A stretch of 64,000 nt of DNA from Woeseiaceae bacterium (GCA_021773115.1 JAJFKS010000014.1:43969-107968); one strand, 5' to 3'. Numbered from the stretch's first letter, positions 18,338 through 27,631 are shown. The notes: generated by a model not told the origin, from the sequence alone. Translations and numbers: made by a program.

Positions 18338-21079
18338 TTATCCGGTGTTTTGCAGGGCCTGGGCAATGCCATTGACGCTGGCAAGAAGGGCGTCGAAGAT
18401 TTCCTGGTCCTCGTAATCTGAGGCACGCCAGCGCTTGAGCAGATCAACCTGCATCAGGCTCATCGGGTCGACATAAGGGTTTCTAAGCATGATGGCGCGT
18501 TGCAATGTGACGTCGCCGTCGAGTAAAGCCGCGTGTTCCGAGAAGCCGAGTACCAGGTCGCGTGTGAGCTGATACTCGGCAGTGATGATTGGGAAGAACT
18601 CATCGTGCAGATCACCGGCGAGTCGGGAATAGAGCTCTGCAATGCTGATATCGGATTTGGCCAACACCATTTCTGTGTCAGCCGTCAGCGAACGCAAGAA
18701 GTACCACTCGCGAAACATATTGCCGACTGCTTTTTCGCCGAATTCATCGATGGCTTTTTGAAGTCCGCTGCCAATACCGTACCAACCGGGTAGCATCAGG
18801 CGGGCTTGTGTCCACGAAAATACCCAGGGAATCGCGCGCAGGTCTTCAATCCCGCTCTGGCTGCGGCGCGATGAGGGGCGTGAGCCGATGCGCATGCGCT
18901 CAATCAGGTCGATCGGCGTCGCTTTCCGAAAGTATTCGTAGAAGTTCGGTGTTTCGTAAATAATCGCTCGATACGCGCGGCGACTCTCGTCGGCGATAAC
19001 GTCCATCATCTTGTGCCACTCAGGATCATCGTTGCCGCGGTGCCGAGGCATCGCTGTTGCCAGGGCGACAGAGCCTGTCACTTGTTCGAGGGTGCGCAGC
19101 GCGATACCGCGCAGGCCGTATTTCTCGTTGATGATTTCGCCCTGCTCAGTGACGCGCAGCCGACCGTTGACGGTTCCCGGTGGCGCACCGAGTACCGCGA
19201 CGTGGGTCTTACTGCCACCACGGCTGACCGTGCCTCCGCGGCCATGAAAAAGCGCCAGTTCAATGCCTTGCTCTTGCGCCGCTTTAACGATGATTTCCTG
19301 CGCGCCCTGCAGCGCCCAGCGCGCCGAGGCCAGGCCGCCATCCTTATTGCTGTCGGAATAGCCAATCATGACCATCTGGCGATTCTTGCGGCGCCGCAGG
19401 TGCTCGCGATACAGGTCAATCGCGAGCAGCGCTTCGAGGATCGCAGGTCCGTTATTCAGGTCATCAACCGTTTCCAGCAATGGTGCGATGTCGAGTGGCA
19501 CCTGGCCGCGCTTGTTGTGCAGTTCGCCCCATTGCGCCAGCAGCATCACCGAGAGTATGTCGTCAACACCATGCGTCATGCTGACGATAAACGGACCGAT
19601 CGCCTTCGACCCATACTTACGACGGCAGAAAGCGATCGCCTGGAAGACAGCAATGGTCTTTCTTGCCTGGGTACTGAGGGTCAGGCCCACACTCTCACGC
19701 GTCGATATCGCATCGACCAGGCGGTTCGTTCGATCTTGCACTGACATTTCGTCCCAGTCGGGCTCACCGAGACACTCGCCGATAACGCTGCGGTGCACTT
19801 CGGCGTCTTGCCGGACGTCGAGCGTTACCAGGTGGAAGCCAAAGGTATGAATGCGGCGCAACAGTCGACGAACCGCGAATAATCCTGCCTGCGCACCCTT
19901 GTTTTTGGTCAGGCTATCGGCGATCAGGTCAATATCGTCGACCAGTTGACCGACTTTTTCATAGGGGTAGACATCGTCGTCGTAGGTTGTTTGCAGGCGT
20001 TGTTGAATCAGTCGCAGAAAGACGCGATACGGCATGTCCCGGTGACGCGCCGGGACCGCGTGATACGCGTTCGGAAATATCCCGCGGTATTTTTCGATCT
20101 TGTCGAGCATCGCCTGTCCGAAGGACACGCGATCCGTCGACTGGCTGAGCTTCGCGCCGAGCGATGCGCATTCGTTGTAATACAGGTCGAGAATCAGTGC
20201 GCGTTGTCGAGCCAGGGTCGCGCGAATGGTCTTTGCGTTGACGTTTGGATTGCCGTCCATGTCGCCGCCGACCCAGGAGCCGAAGCGCAGGATGTTCGGT
20301 ACCGTGACCTTCTTGCTGTCTTCACCGTAGATGCGCTTGATTGCGCTCTCGATATCTTCGTAAAACGGTGGAATCGCACGGTACAAAACGTCGGTGACGA
20401 AAAACAGCACGTGCTCGAGTTCGTCGGCAACGGTCATCTGTTCCGAGGGGTGTTCATCCGTTTGCCAGCCCGCAGTCGCCAGCAGTCGAATATTCTGCAA
20501 AGCAGCGTCGGTTTCCTGCGGCGTCATCGTCGGGTTGAGCAGATCGACCAGGTGTTTGACGATATTCTGTTCTTTGCGCAGCATCGTGCGACGCGTCGGT
20601 TCTGTCGGATGCGCGGTAAAGACCGGTTCGATCAACAGGGACTTGAGCAGGTCATGCAAGCCGTCCGCATCAAGGCCAGAGGCCTTTAACTTGATGAGCG
20701 TGTCCTCAAGCCCGCCCGGTTGATAGTGAACAACGTCGCGTAAGTAATCGCGCCGCCGCCGGATACGGTGCACCTTCTCAGCAGTGTTCACCATCTGGAA
20801 GTAGGTTGAGAAACTGCGAATGACCTGCAGTGCCTCTTTCGGATCCAGGCCGCTGACCAGTTCCGACAATTCTTCGCCGGGCTTTTCATTACCTTCACGG
20901 CGACGAATCGCACGCAGCCGAGCATTCTCGACAAATTCGTAGAGTTCATCGCCACTTTGTTCGCGAATCAATTCGCCAAGCATCGCACCGAGTGTCCGCA
21001 CGTCATCGCGGAGTGACTGGTCCTTGTCCTCGAATGTAATATCCTGACGTCGGAGTGACTTTTGGTGGCTGGTATCCAT
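18338..21079 (-). CDS. ppc: Phosphoenolpyruvate carboxylase
   Basis: Ppc carboxylates phosphoenolpyruvate with bicarbonate to oxaloacetate, replenishing the TCA cycle. The 913-residue product is full length. The catalytic histidine is in VFTAHPTEPTRRTM. The active-site loop reads LFHGRGGTVSRGG, where the usual second glycine pair GRGG is SRGG. The lysine/arginine allosteric region and the C-terminal QNTG are present. It is followed on the same strand by no close gene; yajQ starts upstream and ends six bases before the ppc start, so the two may be co-transcribed. Confidence 0.96.
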   Translation of the reverse strand: MDTSHQKSLRRQDITFEDKDQSLRDDVRTLGAMLGELIREQSGDELYEFVENARLRAIRRREGNEKPGEELSELVSGLDPKEALQVIRSFSTYFQMVNTAEKVHRIRRRRDYLRDVVHYQPGGLEDTLIKLKASGLDADGLHDLLKSLLIEPVFTAHPTEPTRRTMLRKEQNIVKHLVDLLNPTMTPQETDAALQNIRLLATAGWQTDEHPSEQMTVADELEHVLFFVTDVLYRAIPPFYEDIESAIKRIYGEDSKKVTVPNILRFGSWVGGDMDGNPNVNAKTIRATLARQRALILDLYYNECASLGAKLSQSTDRVSFGQAMLDKIEKYRGIFPNAYHAVPARHRDMPYRVFLRLIQQRLQTTYDDDVYPYEKVGQLVDDIDLIADSLTKNKGAQAGLFAVRRLLRRIHTFGFHLVTLDVRQDAEVHRSVIGECLGEPDWDEMSVQDRTNRLVDAISTRESVGLTLSTQARKTIAVFQAIAFCRRKYGSKAIGPFIVSMTHGVDDILSVMLLAQWGELHNKRGQVPLDIAPLLETVDDLNNGPAILEALLAIDLYREHLRRRKNRQMVMIGYSDSNKDGGLASARWALQGAQEIIVKAAQEQGIELALFHGRGGTVSRGGSKTHVAVLGAPPGTVNGRLRVTEQGEIINEKYGLRGIALRTLEQVTGSVALATAMPRHRGNDDPEWHKMMDVIADESRRAYRAIIYETPNFYEYFRKATPIDLIERMRIGSRPSSRRSQSGIEDLRAIPWVFSWTQARLMLPGWYGIGSGLQKAIDEFGEKAVGNMFREWYFLRSLTADTEMVLAKSDISIAELYSRLAGDLHDEFFPIITAEYQLTRDLVLGFSEHAALLDGDVTLQRAIMLRNPYVDPMSLMQVDLLKRWRASDYEDQEIFDALLASVNGIAQALQNTG

Positions 21080-21084
21080 AATGC

Positions 21085-21567
21085 TCAGTCGCGGAAGTTT
21101 TCGTATTGCAGCGGCAGGTCGACGTCGTGCTCCTTGAGCAGCGCTATTACGGCCTGCAGGTCATCGCGCTTCTTGCCGGTCACGCGCAGCTTGTCGCCCT
21201 GAATGGCTGTCTGCACTTTCATTTTCGCCGCCTTGATGTGTTTGACCAGTTTTTTCGCGCGCTCGGTATCAATGCCGCGGCGCAGAACGACCTTCTGCCG
21301 CGCCACGCTGCCAGAAAGTTCGGGGCTTTGTTCTTCCAGGCAGCCGAGATTAATGCCGCGCTTGGCAAGCTTCTGGTGCAGGATTTCGATCATCTGCCTG
21401 AGCTGAAAATCCGACTGTGAGCTTAAGTTGATCACCTGATCGTCAAGCTCAAACTTGGAGTCCGTTCCTTTGAAGTCAAAGCGCGTGATGACCTCGCGAT
21501 TAGCCTGGTCCACAGCATTCTTCACTTCGTGGGAATCGAAATCACTAACTACGTCAAAAGAAGGCAT
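21085..21567 (-). CDS. yajQ: YajQ family nucleotide-binding protein
   Basis: YajQ proteins bind cyclic di-GMP and other nucleotides and influence transcription in some gammaproteobacteria. The 160-residue product starts at ATG 21567 with the family N-terminus MPSFDVVSDFDSHEVKNAVD. It has two ferredoxin-like domains and ends LPLQYENFRD. The frame stays open to 22038, but that extension lies antisense to the next gene and is not like YajQ. It is five bases upstream of ppc, so the pair may be an operon. Confidence 0.93.
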   Translation of the reverse strand: MPSFDVVSDFDSHEVKNAVDQANREVITRFDFKGTDSKFELDDQVINLSSQSDFQLRQMIEILHQKLAKRGINLGCLEEQSPELSGSVARQKVVLRRGIDTERAKKLVKHIKAAKMKVQTAIQGDKLRVTGKKRDDLQAVIALLKEHDVDLPLQYENFRD

Positions 21568-21721
21568 GGCGGTCTCAAGCTTGCTGCATGAACTGTGGTG
21601 CGAAAGGTACACCGGAGCAGGGGCGGGTGCCAGACCCCTAAGCGTGATCGCGGCTAATAATTGCATAAGCCGCCGAGTTTGGGGCGCGGCGTGAACTGTG
21701 GCATGACCGCAATATGCAAGC

Positions 21722-22495
21722 ATGTTTCTGCTCATCGATCCCGCCGTTGTCACTTCGCCGTGCCCGCTTCTACCGGCGGAGACCGCCAGCGATTTCTCGC
21801 CCCAGGTCTGCATGCGGGTTCCGACCCACTCAGCCTGGATACCGCTGGAGGTGGATATTTCGAGCTTTGCCGACGGTGACGGCTTACTCGCGATGGCCTC
21901 ACTCAAAAACACCCTTGAGGCGGCCGTTGACGACGGCGATAAATTGCACGACCAGACTGAATGGGGTGAGCCGCTGGTCGAGTACGACAGCTGGCTAAAT
22001 CGTCGCCTCGCCATCGCATTGCGAGGCTGGGGCGACATTGTTCTCTGCCGTGGCGATGACCCGGGCGCATTGCAGACACTGCGCGATATGGAGGAGCTTG
22101 CGGACTGGGCGTGCCGGGTGTTGCATGATCGATCACGCTTTCTCGCATCTCGCAGTAACTGGTGCCCGGCACTCGACGAGGCGGGCGCACTGGTGATGCA
22201 AACGAAGCAGTCGCGGCGCTGGGGTCGCCGCTGGCGGCAAGCGGTTCAGGACGTTGCTGTACGGCATCGTAACCTGACAACGATCTCGCCCTGGGACCTG
22301 TTTCCCCGCAACCATCCAGCCGATCTTCGCTACGCGGACCTGCTGCCCCTGACGCGCTTCGCCGATTCGCTGTCATTTCAGCGCGATGTCAGCATCCAGC
22401 ACTGGAATGTCAATGATTTCAAGGGCTTTTATGAGCGCCTCTCGGCCATTGTTCGTTGTAACGACGGTGCCGGCCTCGTTGCTAAGCAGGTGTGA
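21722..22495 (+). CDS. Hypothetical protein, 257 residues
   Basis: I do not recognise this family. The product is soluble, with no signal peptide or membrane segment. It is rich in tryptophan and arginine, with phrases such as WGDIVLCRGDD, SRRWGRRWRQAVQDV and a C-terminal QHWNVNDFKGFYERLSAI. It starts at ATG 21722 without a clear Shine-Dalgarno; the ATG at 21812 is an alternative. Codon use resembles the neighbours and the frame is long and uninterrupted, so it is probably real. It lies 58 bases before the SLC13 permease gene, possibly as an operon, and is divergent from yajQ. Confidence 0.7.
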   Translation: MFLLIDPAVVTSPCPLLPAETASDFSPQVCMRVPTHSAWIPLEVDISSFADGDGLLAMASLKNTLEAAVDDGDKLHDQTEWGEPLVEYDSWLNRRLAIALRGWGDIVLCRGDDPGALQTLRDMEELADWACRVLHDRSRFLASRSNWCPALDEAGALVMQTKQSRRWGRRWRQAVQDVAVRHRNLTTISPWDLFPRNHPADLRYADLLPLTRFADSLSFQRDVSIQHWNVNDFKGFYERLSAIVRCNDGAGLVAKQV

Positions 22496-22553
22496 TCTGG
22501 GATAACGTAACCGATCGTCGCCGCGACTGGCGTAGGTTGAGTGAGACAAGGTA

Positions 22554-24392
22554 TTGCAAGCAATCACACCTGATGCCCACGGAATCGCGGTACTGATCCT
22601 GACGGCTGTCGCATTATTTCTATTTACACGCGACAACATACCGCTCGAATCATCGTCACTCGCGATCCTGATTGTCCTGGTTGCCGGCTTTCAGCTCGTT
22701 CCGTACGAGAAGGCGGGCGACGTCGTTCTCGCCCCGATGGACTTCTTCGCCGGCTTCGGTAACGAAGCACTGGTCGCAATTTGCGCATTGATGATGGTCG
22801 GCAAGGCGCTTGAAACGACAGGCGCGCTGCAACCGCTTGCGAATGTCGTTAGTCGTGCATGGTCCTCGCGCCCGGTGCTCGCGCTTTTGGTGACGCTGGT
22901 CGCCGGTGCCATTCTTAGCGCGTTTATGAACAACACGCCGATTGTGGTGTTGCTGATGCCGATTCTGGTTGGCGCATCGCTGCGTGCGAAATTTCCGGTA
23001 TCCGGCGTCATGCTACCAATGGGCCTCGCTACGATCATCGGCGGCATGTCGACGACCATCGGTACCTCAACCAACCTGCTCGTTGTCGGTATTGCGCGCG
23101 ACATGGGGCAGTACGAGTTCAGCCTGTTTGAATGGGTGTTGCCGGTCGTGATCGTCGGAGGTGTCGGGCTGCTGTTCCTGTGGTTGGTCGCGCCACGTAT
23201 GCTGCCGGATCGCGCACCGCCGATGGCGGATACGTCACCGCGCATTTTCAGTGCGCAGTTACACGTCAAGGAAGACGGCTTTGCCGATGGCAAGACGCTG
23301 TCCGAGGTTTTGGCCAAAACAGAAGGCAACCTGCGCATCGACAAGATCCAGCGGACCGAGACATTGTTTCTGGCGAAGCTACCGTCGGTGATACTCCAGC
23401 CCGGTGACCGGCTGTTCCTCAAAGACTCACCCGAGAATCTGAAGCACTACGAACAGCTGCTCGGCGCGACCTTGTACAACGTCGCGGATAATGAACATCC
23501 CATTGATGACGAAACGCCCCTGAAGGCAGAGGGACAGCACCTCGCCGAGGTTGTCGTGACACGTGGTTCACCGCTGCACTTGCGCAGTCTCGCTGCAGCG
23601 CGATTCACCAACAGTTACGGCTTGTTGCCGTTAGCGCTGCATCGCGCACGCGCACCCAGCTCGCAGGTCACGGGCGATCTAAACCTTATCCGGCTGCGCG
23701 CCGGTGACGTGTTGCTGGTGCAGGGCACCAGTGACGCCATCGCGAACCTGAAAGAAAATGGCGCAATGCTGGTCCTCGACGGTGCGACCACGCTGCCACA
23801 AACGCACCACGCCAAGCGTGCGCTTTTTATTATGGGTGGCGTTGTCGGACTTGCAGCGTTCGGCATTTTGCCGATCGCGGTCAGCGCACTGCTCGGCCTT
23901 GGCCTGATGATTGCAAGCGGTGCTCTGGGCTGGCGTGATGCGGCGGGGGCATTGTCCGCCCCGGTCATCATGATCATCGTGACGGCGCTCGCGCTGGGCA
24001 AGGCGCTTATGGGTACGGGGATGGCGGACTATCTTGCAATCAGTTTTGTGAATGTTGCCTCGGGATTGCCAGCACCGATGATTCTCAGCGCATTCATGCT
24101 GCTGATGACGATCATGACCAATATCGTCTCGAACAATGCGGCGGCGGCGATAGGTACGCCAATCGCGATCAGTATCGCAGCGCAGCTCGGAGTGAGCGCC
24201 GAGCCGTTCATTCTCGCGGTTTTGTTTGGGGCCAACATGAGTTTCGCGACCCCGTACGGCTACCAGACCAACCTGCTGGTGATGACGGCCGGTGGCTACA
24301 ACTTCGCCGATTTTTTGCGCGTCGGTATTCCTCTGACCATCATCATGTGGATCGGCTTTTCGATCGTCCTGCCGATGCTGTATCAGTTGTAA
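22554..24392 (+). CDS. SLC13-family permease with central TrkA-C (RCK_C) domain
   Basis: This 612-residue inner-membrane transporter belongs to the DASS/SLC13 group that moves anions such as sulfate or dicarboxylates, usually with sodium. An N-terminal helix bundle (about 8-215) includes NNTPIVVLLMPILVG and GGMSTTIGTSTNLLV, the SNT-like substrate/sodium loop. Two cytosolic RCK_C-like repeats (about 230-400) follow, then a second bundle with MTNIVSNNAAAAIGTPIA and ATPYGYQTNLLV. I chose TTG 22554; no better ATG precedes the first helix. Substrate is not determinable, though many relatives are annotated as sulfate transporters. Confidence 0.85.
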   Translation: MQAITPDAHGIAVLILTAVALFLFTRDNIPLESSSLAILIVLVAGFQLVPYEKAGDVVLAPMDFFAGFGNEALVAICALMMVGKALETTGALQPLANVVSRAWSSRPVLALLVTLVAGAILSAFMNNTPIVVLLMPILVGASLRAKFPVSGVMLPMGLATIIGGMSTTIGTSTNLLVVGIARDMGQYEFSLFEWVLPVVIVGGVGLLFLWLVAPRMLPDRAPPMADTSPRIFSAQLHVKEDGFADGKTLSEVLAKTEGNLRIDKIQRTETLFLAKLPSVILQPGDRLFLKDSPENLKHYEQLLGATLYNVADNEHPIDDETPLKAEGQHLAEVVVTRGSPLHLRSLAAARFTNSYGLLPLALHRARAPSSQVTGDLNLIRLRAGDVLLVQGTSDAIANLKENGAMLVLDGATTLPQTHHAKRALFIMGGVVGLAAFGILPIAVSALLGLGLMIASGALGWRDAAGALSAPVIMIIVTALALGKALMGTGMADYLAISFVNVASGLPAPMILSAFMLLMTIMTNIVSNNAAAAIGTPIAISIAAQLGVSAEPFILAVLFGANMSFATPYGYQTNLLVMTAGGYNFADFLRVGIPLTIIMWIGFSIVLPMLYQL

Positions 24393-24405
24393 CCTATCCT
24401 CGGCT

Positions 24406-24433
24406 TGACGATGAGCAATGTGACGGTAATACT
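24406..24433 (+). promoter_or_regulatory. Sigma-70-type promoter of the trp operon
   Basis: TTGACG (24406-24411) and AATACT (24428-24433) are 16 bp apart; TAATAC one base earlier gives 15. Transcription would start about seven bases after the -10, which is the A of the trpL ATG (24440). No Shine-Dalgarno lies before trpL, consistent with a leaderless leader peptide. Confidence 0.6.
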
Positions 24434-24439
24434 CCCCGC

Positions 24440-24502
24440 ATGAATGCTCAAATCATCCTGAACTGGTGGTGGCAGCCCGCAAAAGAGGGGGCTGCCGGCT
24501 GA
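24440..24502 (+). CDS. trpL: trp operon leader peptide with three consecutive Trp codons
   Basis: The 20-residue frame reads MNAQIILNWWWQPAKEGAAG and ends at TGA 24500-24502. Three TGG codons in a row (24464-24472) sense charged tRNA-Trp. Ribosome stalling there would keep the 1:2 hairpin (GGCAGCCC 24471-24478 with GGGCTGCC 24489-24496) from forming and so favour antitermination. It lies directly upstream of the attenuator hairpin and trpE. It is too short for usual gene callers. The ATG appears to coincide with the predicted transcription start, as described for trpL of Sinorhizobium meliloti. Confidence 0.85.
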   Translation: MNAQIILNWWWQPAKEGAAG

Positions 24503-24530
24503 CTGTTAGCTGAGCAAAAGGAAATCGAAG

Positions 24531-24565
24531 CCCATCTCTGCCGAAAACGGGGATGGGTTTTTTTA
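24531..24565 (+). terminator. trp attenuator terminator
   Basis: CCCATCTC and GGGATGGG can pair as an 8-bp stem with one G-T wobble around a loop of about ten bases, followed by seven Ts. It lies 29 bases after the trpL stop. AGCCC at its 5' edge is complementary to GGGCT of the upstream hairpin, offering a competing antiterminator pairing. Together with trpL it forms a ribosome-mediated attenuator. Confidence 0.85.
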
Positions 24566-24570
24566 TGCAC

Positions 24571-24621
24571 GTAGGAGCGGCCCATGGCCGCGAAGAGTAG
24601 GAGCGGGCAATGCCCGCGAGA
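24571..24621. repeat. Two tandem REP-type sequences
   Basis: GTAGGAGCGG-CCCATGG-CCGCGAA (24571-24594) and GTAGGAGCGG-GCAATG-CCCGCGAG (24598-24621) share the GTAGGAGCGG head and each folds into a short GC-rich stem. This is the classic gammaproteobacterial REP/RAYT-mobilised pattern. They sit between the trp attenuator and the trpE start, so they are part of the trpE leader RNA. Confidence 0.85.
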
Positions 24622-24627
24622 TAAACC

Positions 24628-26010
24628 ATGCAAGCACCCTTCGACATAGCGGCCGACCTGGATACGCCGGTATCCGCGTACCTGAAGCTCAAGTCGCTTC
24701 GGCCGCGCTTCCTGCTGGAAAGCGTGGAAGGCGGCGAACGCCTCGCGCGCTACTCGTTCCTTGGCTTTGGGGATGCCGTTGAAGTCCGTATGGACGCGTC
24801 CTCGCTAAGCATTGACGGCAGGAAAGAACCGCGGCCGACGAACCGGCAGGAATACCTGGCCGCGCTCCGACGTGCGTTGCTGCTCGCACCACGACCGCAA
24901 CCTGACAAGGATCAGCCATTCGCCGGCGGTCTCGTGGGCGTGTCTGGCTATGACGTCGTGCGCCTGTTTGAACGACTGCCCGTCGACACTGAAAAACAAA
25001 CGAATGTCCCTGACGCCGCATTCGTTGCGCCAGCCTCACTGCTGGTTTTTGATCACCTGACACGTCGCGTCGCTATTCTGCATGATGGCCCGGAGACCGA
25101 ACGACAGGCATTGCGTACAAAAGTCATCGAACTACTGCGCGGCGCGGTGCCACCGCCGACAAATTCCGTGTCGGTTTCCAAAGCCGAAGCGAGCCTCACC
25201 GAAAAAGAATTCTCCGAACGCGTCGATGCTTGCAAAGAGTACATCGCGGCCGGTGACATTTACCAGATCGTGCTGTCGGTTCTGTTTCGCGGCAAAACCA
25301 ATGTGCCGCCGTTTGAGGTGTATCGGGCATTACGCTTGTTGAACCCGTCTCCGTACATGTTTTATTTTGATTTCGACGACTTGCAGGTTGTGGGTTCATC
25401 GCCCGAGGCGCTGGTCAAACTCAATGGTGATACCGCGTCGTTGCGACCGATCGCCGGCACGCTGCCACGTGGCAAAAGCACCGATGAAGATATTGCGAAC
25501 GAGCGAGCGCTGCTCGCCGACCCGAAAGAAGCGGCAGAGCACGTAATGCTGGTCGACCTCGCACGTAATGATCTTGGCCGTGTCGCAACGCCCGGAAGCG
25601 TGCAGGTCGAGCCGTATCGTGCCATCGAGCGTTACAGCCACGTCATGCATATTGTCAGCGGCGTGCAAGGCGAATTGGCGGCCGAATTCGATCAGTTCGA
25701 TTTATTCGCCGCGAGTTTTCCCGCCGGGACACTGGTTGGTGCACCGAAAGTGCGCGCAATGCAGATTATTGAAGAAATGGAAACGGTGGGTCGCGGGCTG
25801 TATGCCGGTACAGCCGGCTATTTCGGATTGAGTGGCGACATGGACCAGGCCATCACGATTCGTACCCTGGTATTCGCGGGTGACGAGTACAGTTTTCAGG
25901 CCGGTGCCGGTATCGTTGCCGACTCTGTACCCGCCAGGGAATACCAGGAAGTGCTGGCAAAGAGTGCCATATTGAGGCGCGCCCTCGAGATTGCCGAGGA
26001 GGGCCTGTAA
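24628..26010 (+). CDS. trpE: Anthranilate synthase component I
   Basis: TrpE converts chorismate to anthranilate with ammonia supplied by TrpG, the committed step to tryptophan. The 460-residue product carries LLES (29-32), the tryptophan feedback-inhibition site motif, near its N-terminus. The chorismate-binding domain includes FYFDFDDLQVVGSSPE, the RPIAGTLPRGKS region, LVDLARNDLGRV and the C-terminal QAGAGIVADSVP. It is slightly shorter than typical TrpE. ATG 24628 is the only early ATG, and just six bases separate it from a REP sequence, with no strong Shine-Dalgarno. The end overlaps trpG (TAATG). Confidence 0.95.
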   Translation: MQAPFDIAADLDTPVSAYLKLKSLRPRFLLESVEGGERLARYSFLGFGDAVEVRMDASSLSIDGRKEPRPTNRQEYLAALRRALLLAPRPQPDKDQPFAGGLVGVSGYDVVRLFERLPVDTEKQTNVPDAAFVAPASLLVFDHLTRRVAILHDGPETERQALRTKVIELLRGAVPPPTNSVSVSKAEASLTEKEFSERVDACKEYIAAGDIYQIVLSVLFRGKTNVPPFEVYRALRLLNPSPYMFYFDFDDLQVVGSSPEALVKLNGDTASLRPIAGTLPRGKSTDEDIANERALLADPKEAAEHVMLVDLARNDLGRVATPGSVQVEPYRAIERYSHVMHIVSGVQGELAAEFDQFDLFAASFPAGTLVGAPKVRAMQIIEEMETVGRGLYAGTAGYFGLSGDMDQAITIRTLVFAGDEYSFQAGAGIVADSVPAREYQEVLAKSAILRRALEIAEEGL

Positions 26011-26609
26011 TGCAAACGACCGGGTTTCGGCATGTTCGCATGCTGCTGATCGATAACTACGATTCGTTTACCTACAACCTGGTGCAGGCTTTCGCTGCAC
26101 ACGGCGCCGACGTGATCGTGCATCGCAATGACATGATCAGTGTCGACGAGGGGCTTGCGCTTAAGCCAACACACCTTGTGATCTCACCGGGTCCGGGCCG
26201 TCCCGAAGACGCCGGTATCTCGATCGCGATGATCGATGCGTTCGCCGGCAAGGTGCCGGTGCTCGGCGTCTGCCTGGGCCACCAGAGCATCGTGCAACAA
26301 CAGGGCGGCAACATCATTCGCGCCGAACGCCTGATGCACGGCAAGACGTCGCGCATTAAACACGACGGCAAAACGGTATTCGCGGGAATTTCCCAGCCCT
26401 TCGAGGTCGGCCGCTACCACTCATTGTGTGCCGAAACGAAAAGCCTCCCGGCAAGTCTCGAGGTGAGCGCGACAACCGACAGCGGCGTGATTATGGGTGT
26501 GCGCCACAAGTCGCTGCCGATTGAGGGCGTACAGTTTCACCCCGAAAGCGTGCTGACGCCCGAGGGTGACCGACTGATGACAAACTTTATGAGTATGGAA
26601 TGCCAATGA
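26010..26609 (+). CDS. trpG: Anthranilate synthase component II (glutamine amidotransferase)
   Basis: TrpG hydrolyses glutamine and passes ammonia to TrpE; such proteins can also serve aminodeoxychorismate synthase. The 199-residue product has LLIDNYDSFTYNLVQ near the N-terminus, the oxyanion motif SPGPGRPEDAG, the nucleophile GVCLGHQ (Cys88) and the triad's VQFHPESVL. I kept ATG 26010 because it overlaps the trpE stop. ATG 26040, giving MLLIDNYDSF, is a credible alternative that better fits family N-termini. It overlaps trpD at its end. Confidence 0.93.
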   Translation: MQTTGFRHVRMLLIDNYDSFTYNLVQAFAAHGADVIVHRNDMISVDEGLALKPTHLVISPGPGRPEDAGISIAMIDAFAGKVPVLGVCLGHQSIVQQQGGNIIRAERLMHGKTSRIKHDGKTVFAGISQPFEVGRYHSLCAETKSLPASLEVSATTDSGVIMGVRHKSLPIEGVQFHPESVLTPEGDRLMTNFMSMECQ

Positions 26610-27631
26610 GTAAGGCATACAGCCTGATGCTGGACAATATTCTCAACGGCGAACCGCTGTCGGAATCGGAGGCCTTTAAGCTGATGGTCGCGCTGGCTGA
26701 GGGCGAGCTGCCGCCAGCGCTCGCCGGCGCATTGCTCGCCGGACTTCGTGCGAAAGGCGAAACGGCCGATGAGATTCGCGGCTTTGCGATGGCGATGCGT
26801 GAACTTGCAGTGCATCCAAAGATTCCGGACGGCCCACCGACAGTTGATACGGTCGGCACCGGCGGCGATGGATCGGGCAGCCTGAATCTTTCAACCGGGA
26901 CCGGCCTGTTAGCGGCGGCGTGCGGCTCGCGTGTCGTCAAGCACGGTAACCGCTCGGTATCGAGCCGCTCCGGCAGCGCCGACATGCTTGAGTGTCTGGG
27001 TATGCCCTTGCCATTGCATGAAGAACAGGCAATTGACTGTTTGCAGGCGACCGGGTTTACGTTCCTGTTCGCACCTGCCTACCACCCGGCAATGAAGGCA
27101 GTGGTACCGATACGCGGCGCGCTGTCTGTGCGTACCGTATTCAATATTCTTGGCCCGCTCACCAATCCGGCGGCGCCACCGTTTCAGCTGATCGGGGCGT
27201 ATAGCAATGAGGCCGCAATGCTGATGGCCGAGACACTGTCGGGCATGCCGCTCGAACGTGCGTTTGTTGTGCATGGCGAACCCGGGTGGGATGAAGCGAC
27301 TCCGGCGGGTGATTTCTGGCTCTACGATGTGCGGCCCGGCAACGTTAGCAAAACGCGGCGCAGCCCCGAAGATTACGGACTGCAGCGCTGCCAGCCGAAA
27401 GATCTTGAAGGTGGCGAAGCCGATCACAACGCGAGTGAATTGCAGCGTGTATTCAACGGTGATGACCAGGGTGCGCACCGGGATGCCCTGTTGATGGGTG
27501 CTTCCCTGGTCCTCGAAGTACAGGGTGTTGCGAAGCACGCGAAGGATGGCGTCGAACAGGCCGCAGCCGCTATCGATGATGGCCGCGCGCAGGTGTTTCT
27601 GACGCGCCTGCAACAACACTTCGGTGGCTGA
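26606..27631 (+). CDS. trpD: Anthranilate phosphoribosyltransferase
   Basis: TrpD joins anthranilate and PRPP to make phosphoribosylanthranilate. The 341-residue product contains the PRPP-binding TVGTGGDGSGSLN, the KHGNRSVSSRSGSADMLE helix-loop, and RTVFNILGPLTNPA, which binds anthranilate and the pyrophosphate. I chose ATG 26606, overlapping the trpG stop as ATGA; an ATG two codons earlier (26600) is also possible. It overlaps trpC by one base. TrpG and TrpD are separate here, unlike the fused E. coli enzyme. Confidence 0.95.
   Translation: MSKAYSLMLDNILNGEPLSESEAFKLMVALAEGELPPALAGALLAGLRAKGETADEIRGFAMAMRELAVHPKIPDGPPTVDTVGTGGDGSGSLNLSTGTGLLAAACGSRVVKHGNRSVSSRSGSADMLECLGMPLPLHEEQAIDCLQATGFTFLFAPAYHPAMKAVVPIRGALSVRTVFNILGPLTNPAAPPFQLIGAYSNEAAMLMAETLSGMPLERAFVVHGEPGWDEATPAGDFWLYDVRPGNVSKTRRSPEDYGLQRCQPKDLEGGEADHNASELQRVFNGDDQGAHRDALLMGASLVLEVQGVAKHAKDGVEQAAAAIDDGRAQVFLTRLQQHFGG

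Noticed and set aside
19013..19744. 243-codon plus-strand frame opposite ppc
   Set aside because: It is antisense to conserved ppc catalytic motifs and has no own start signals.
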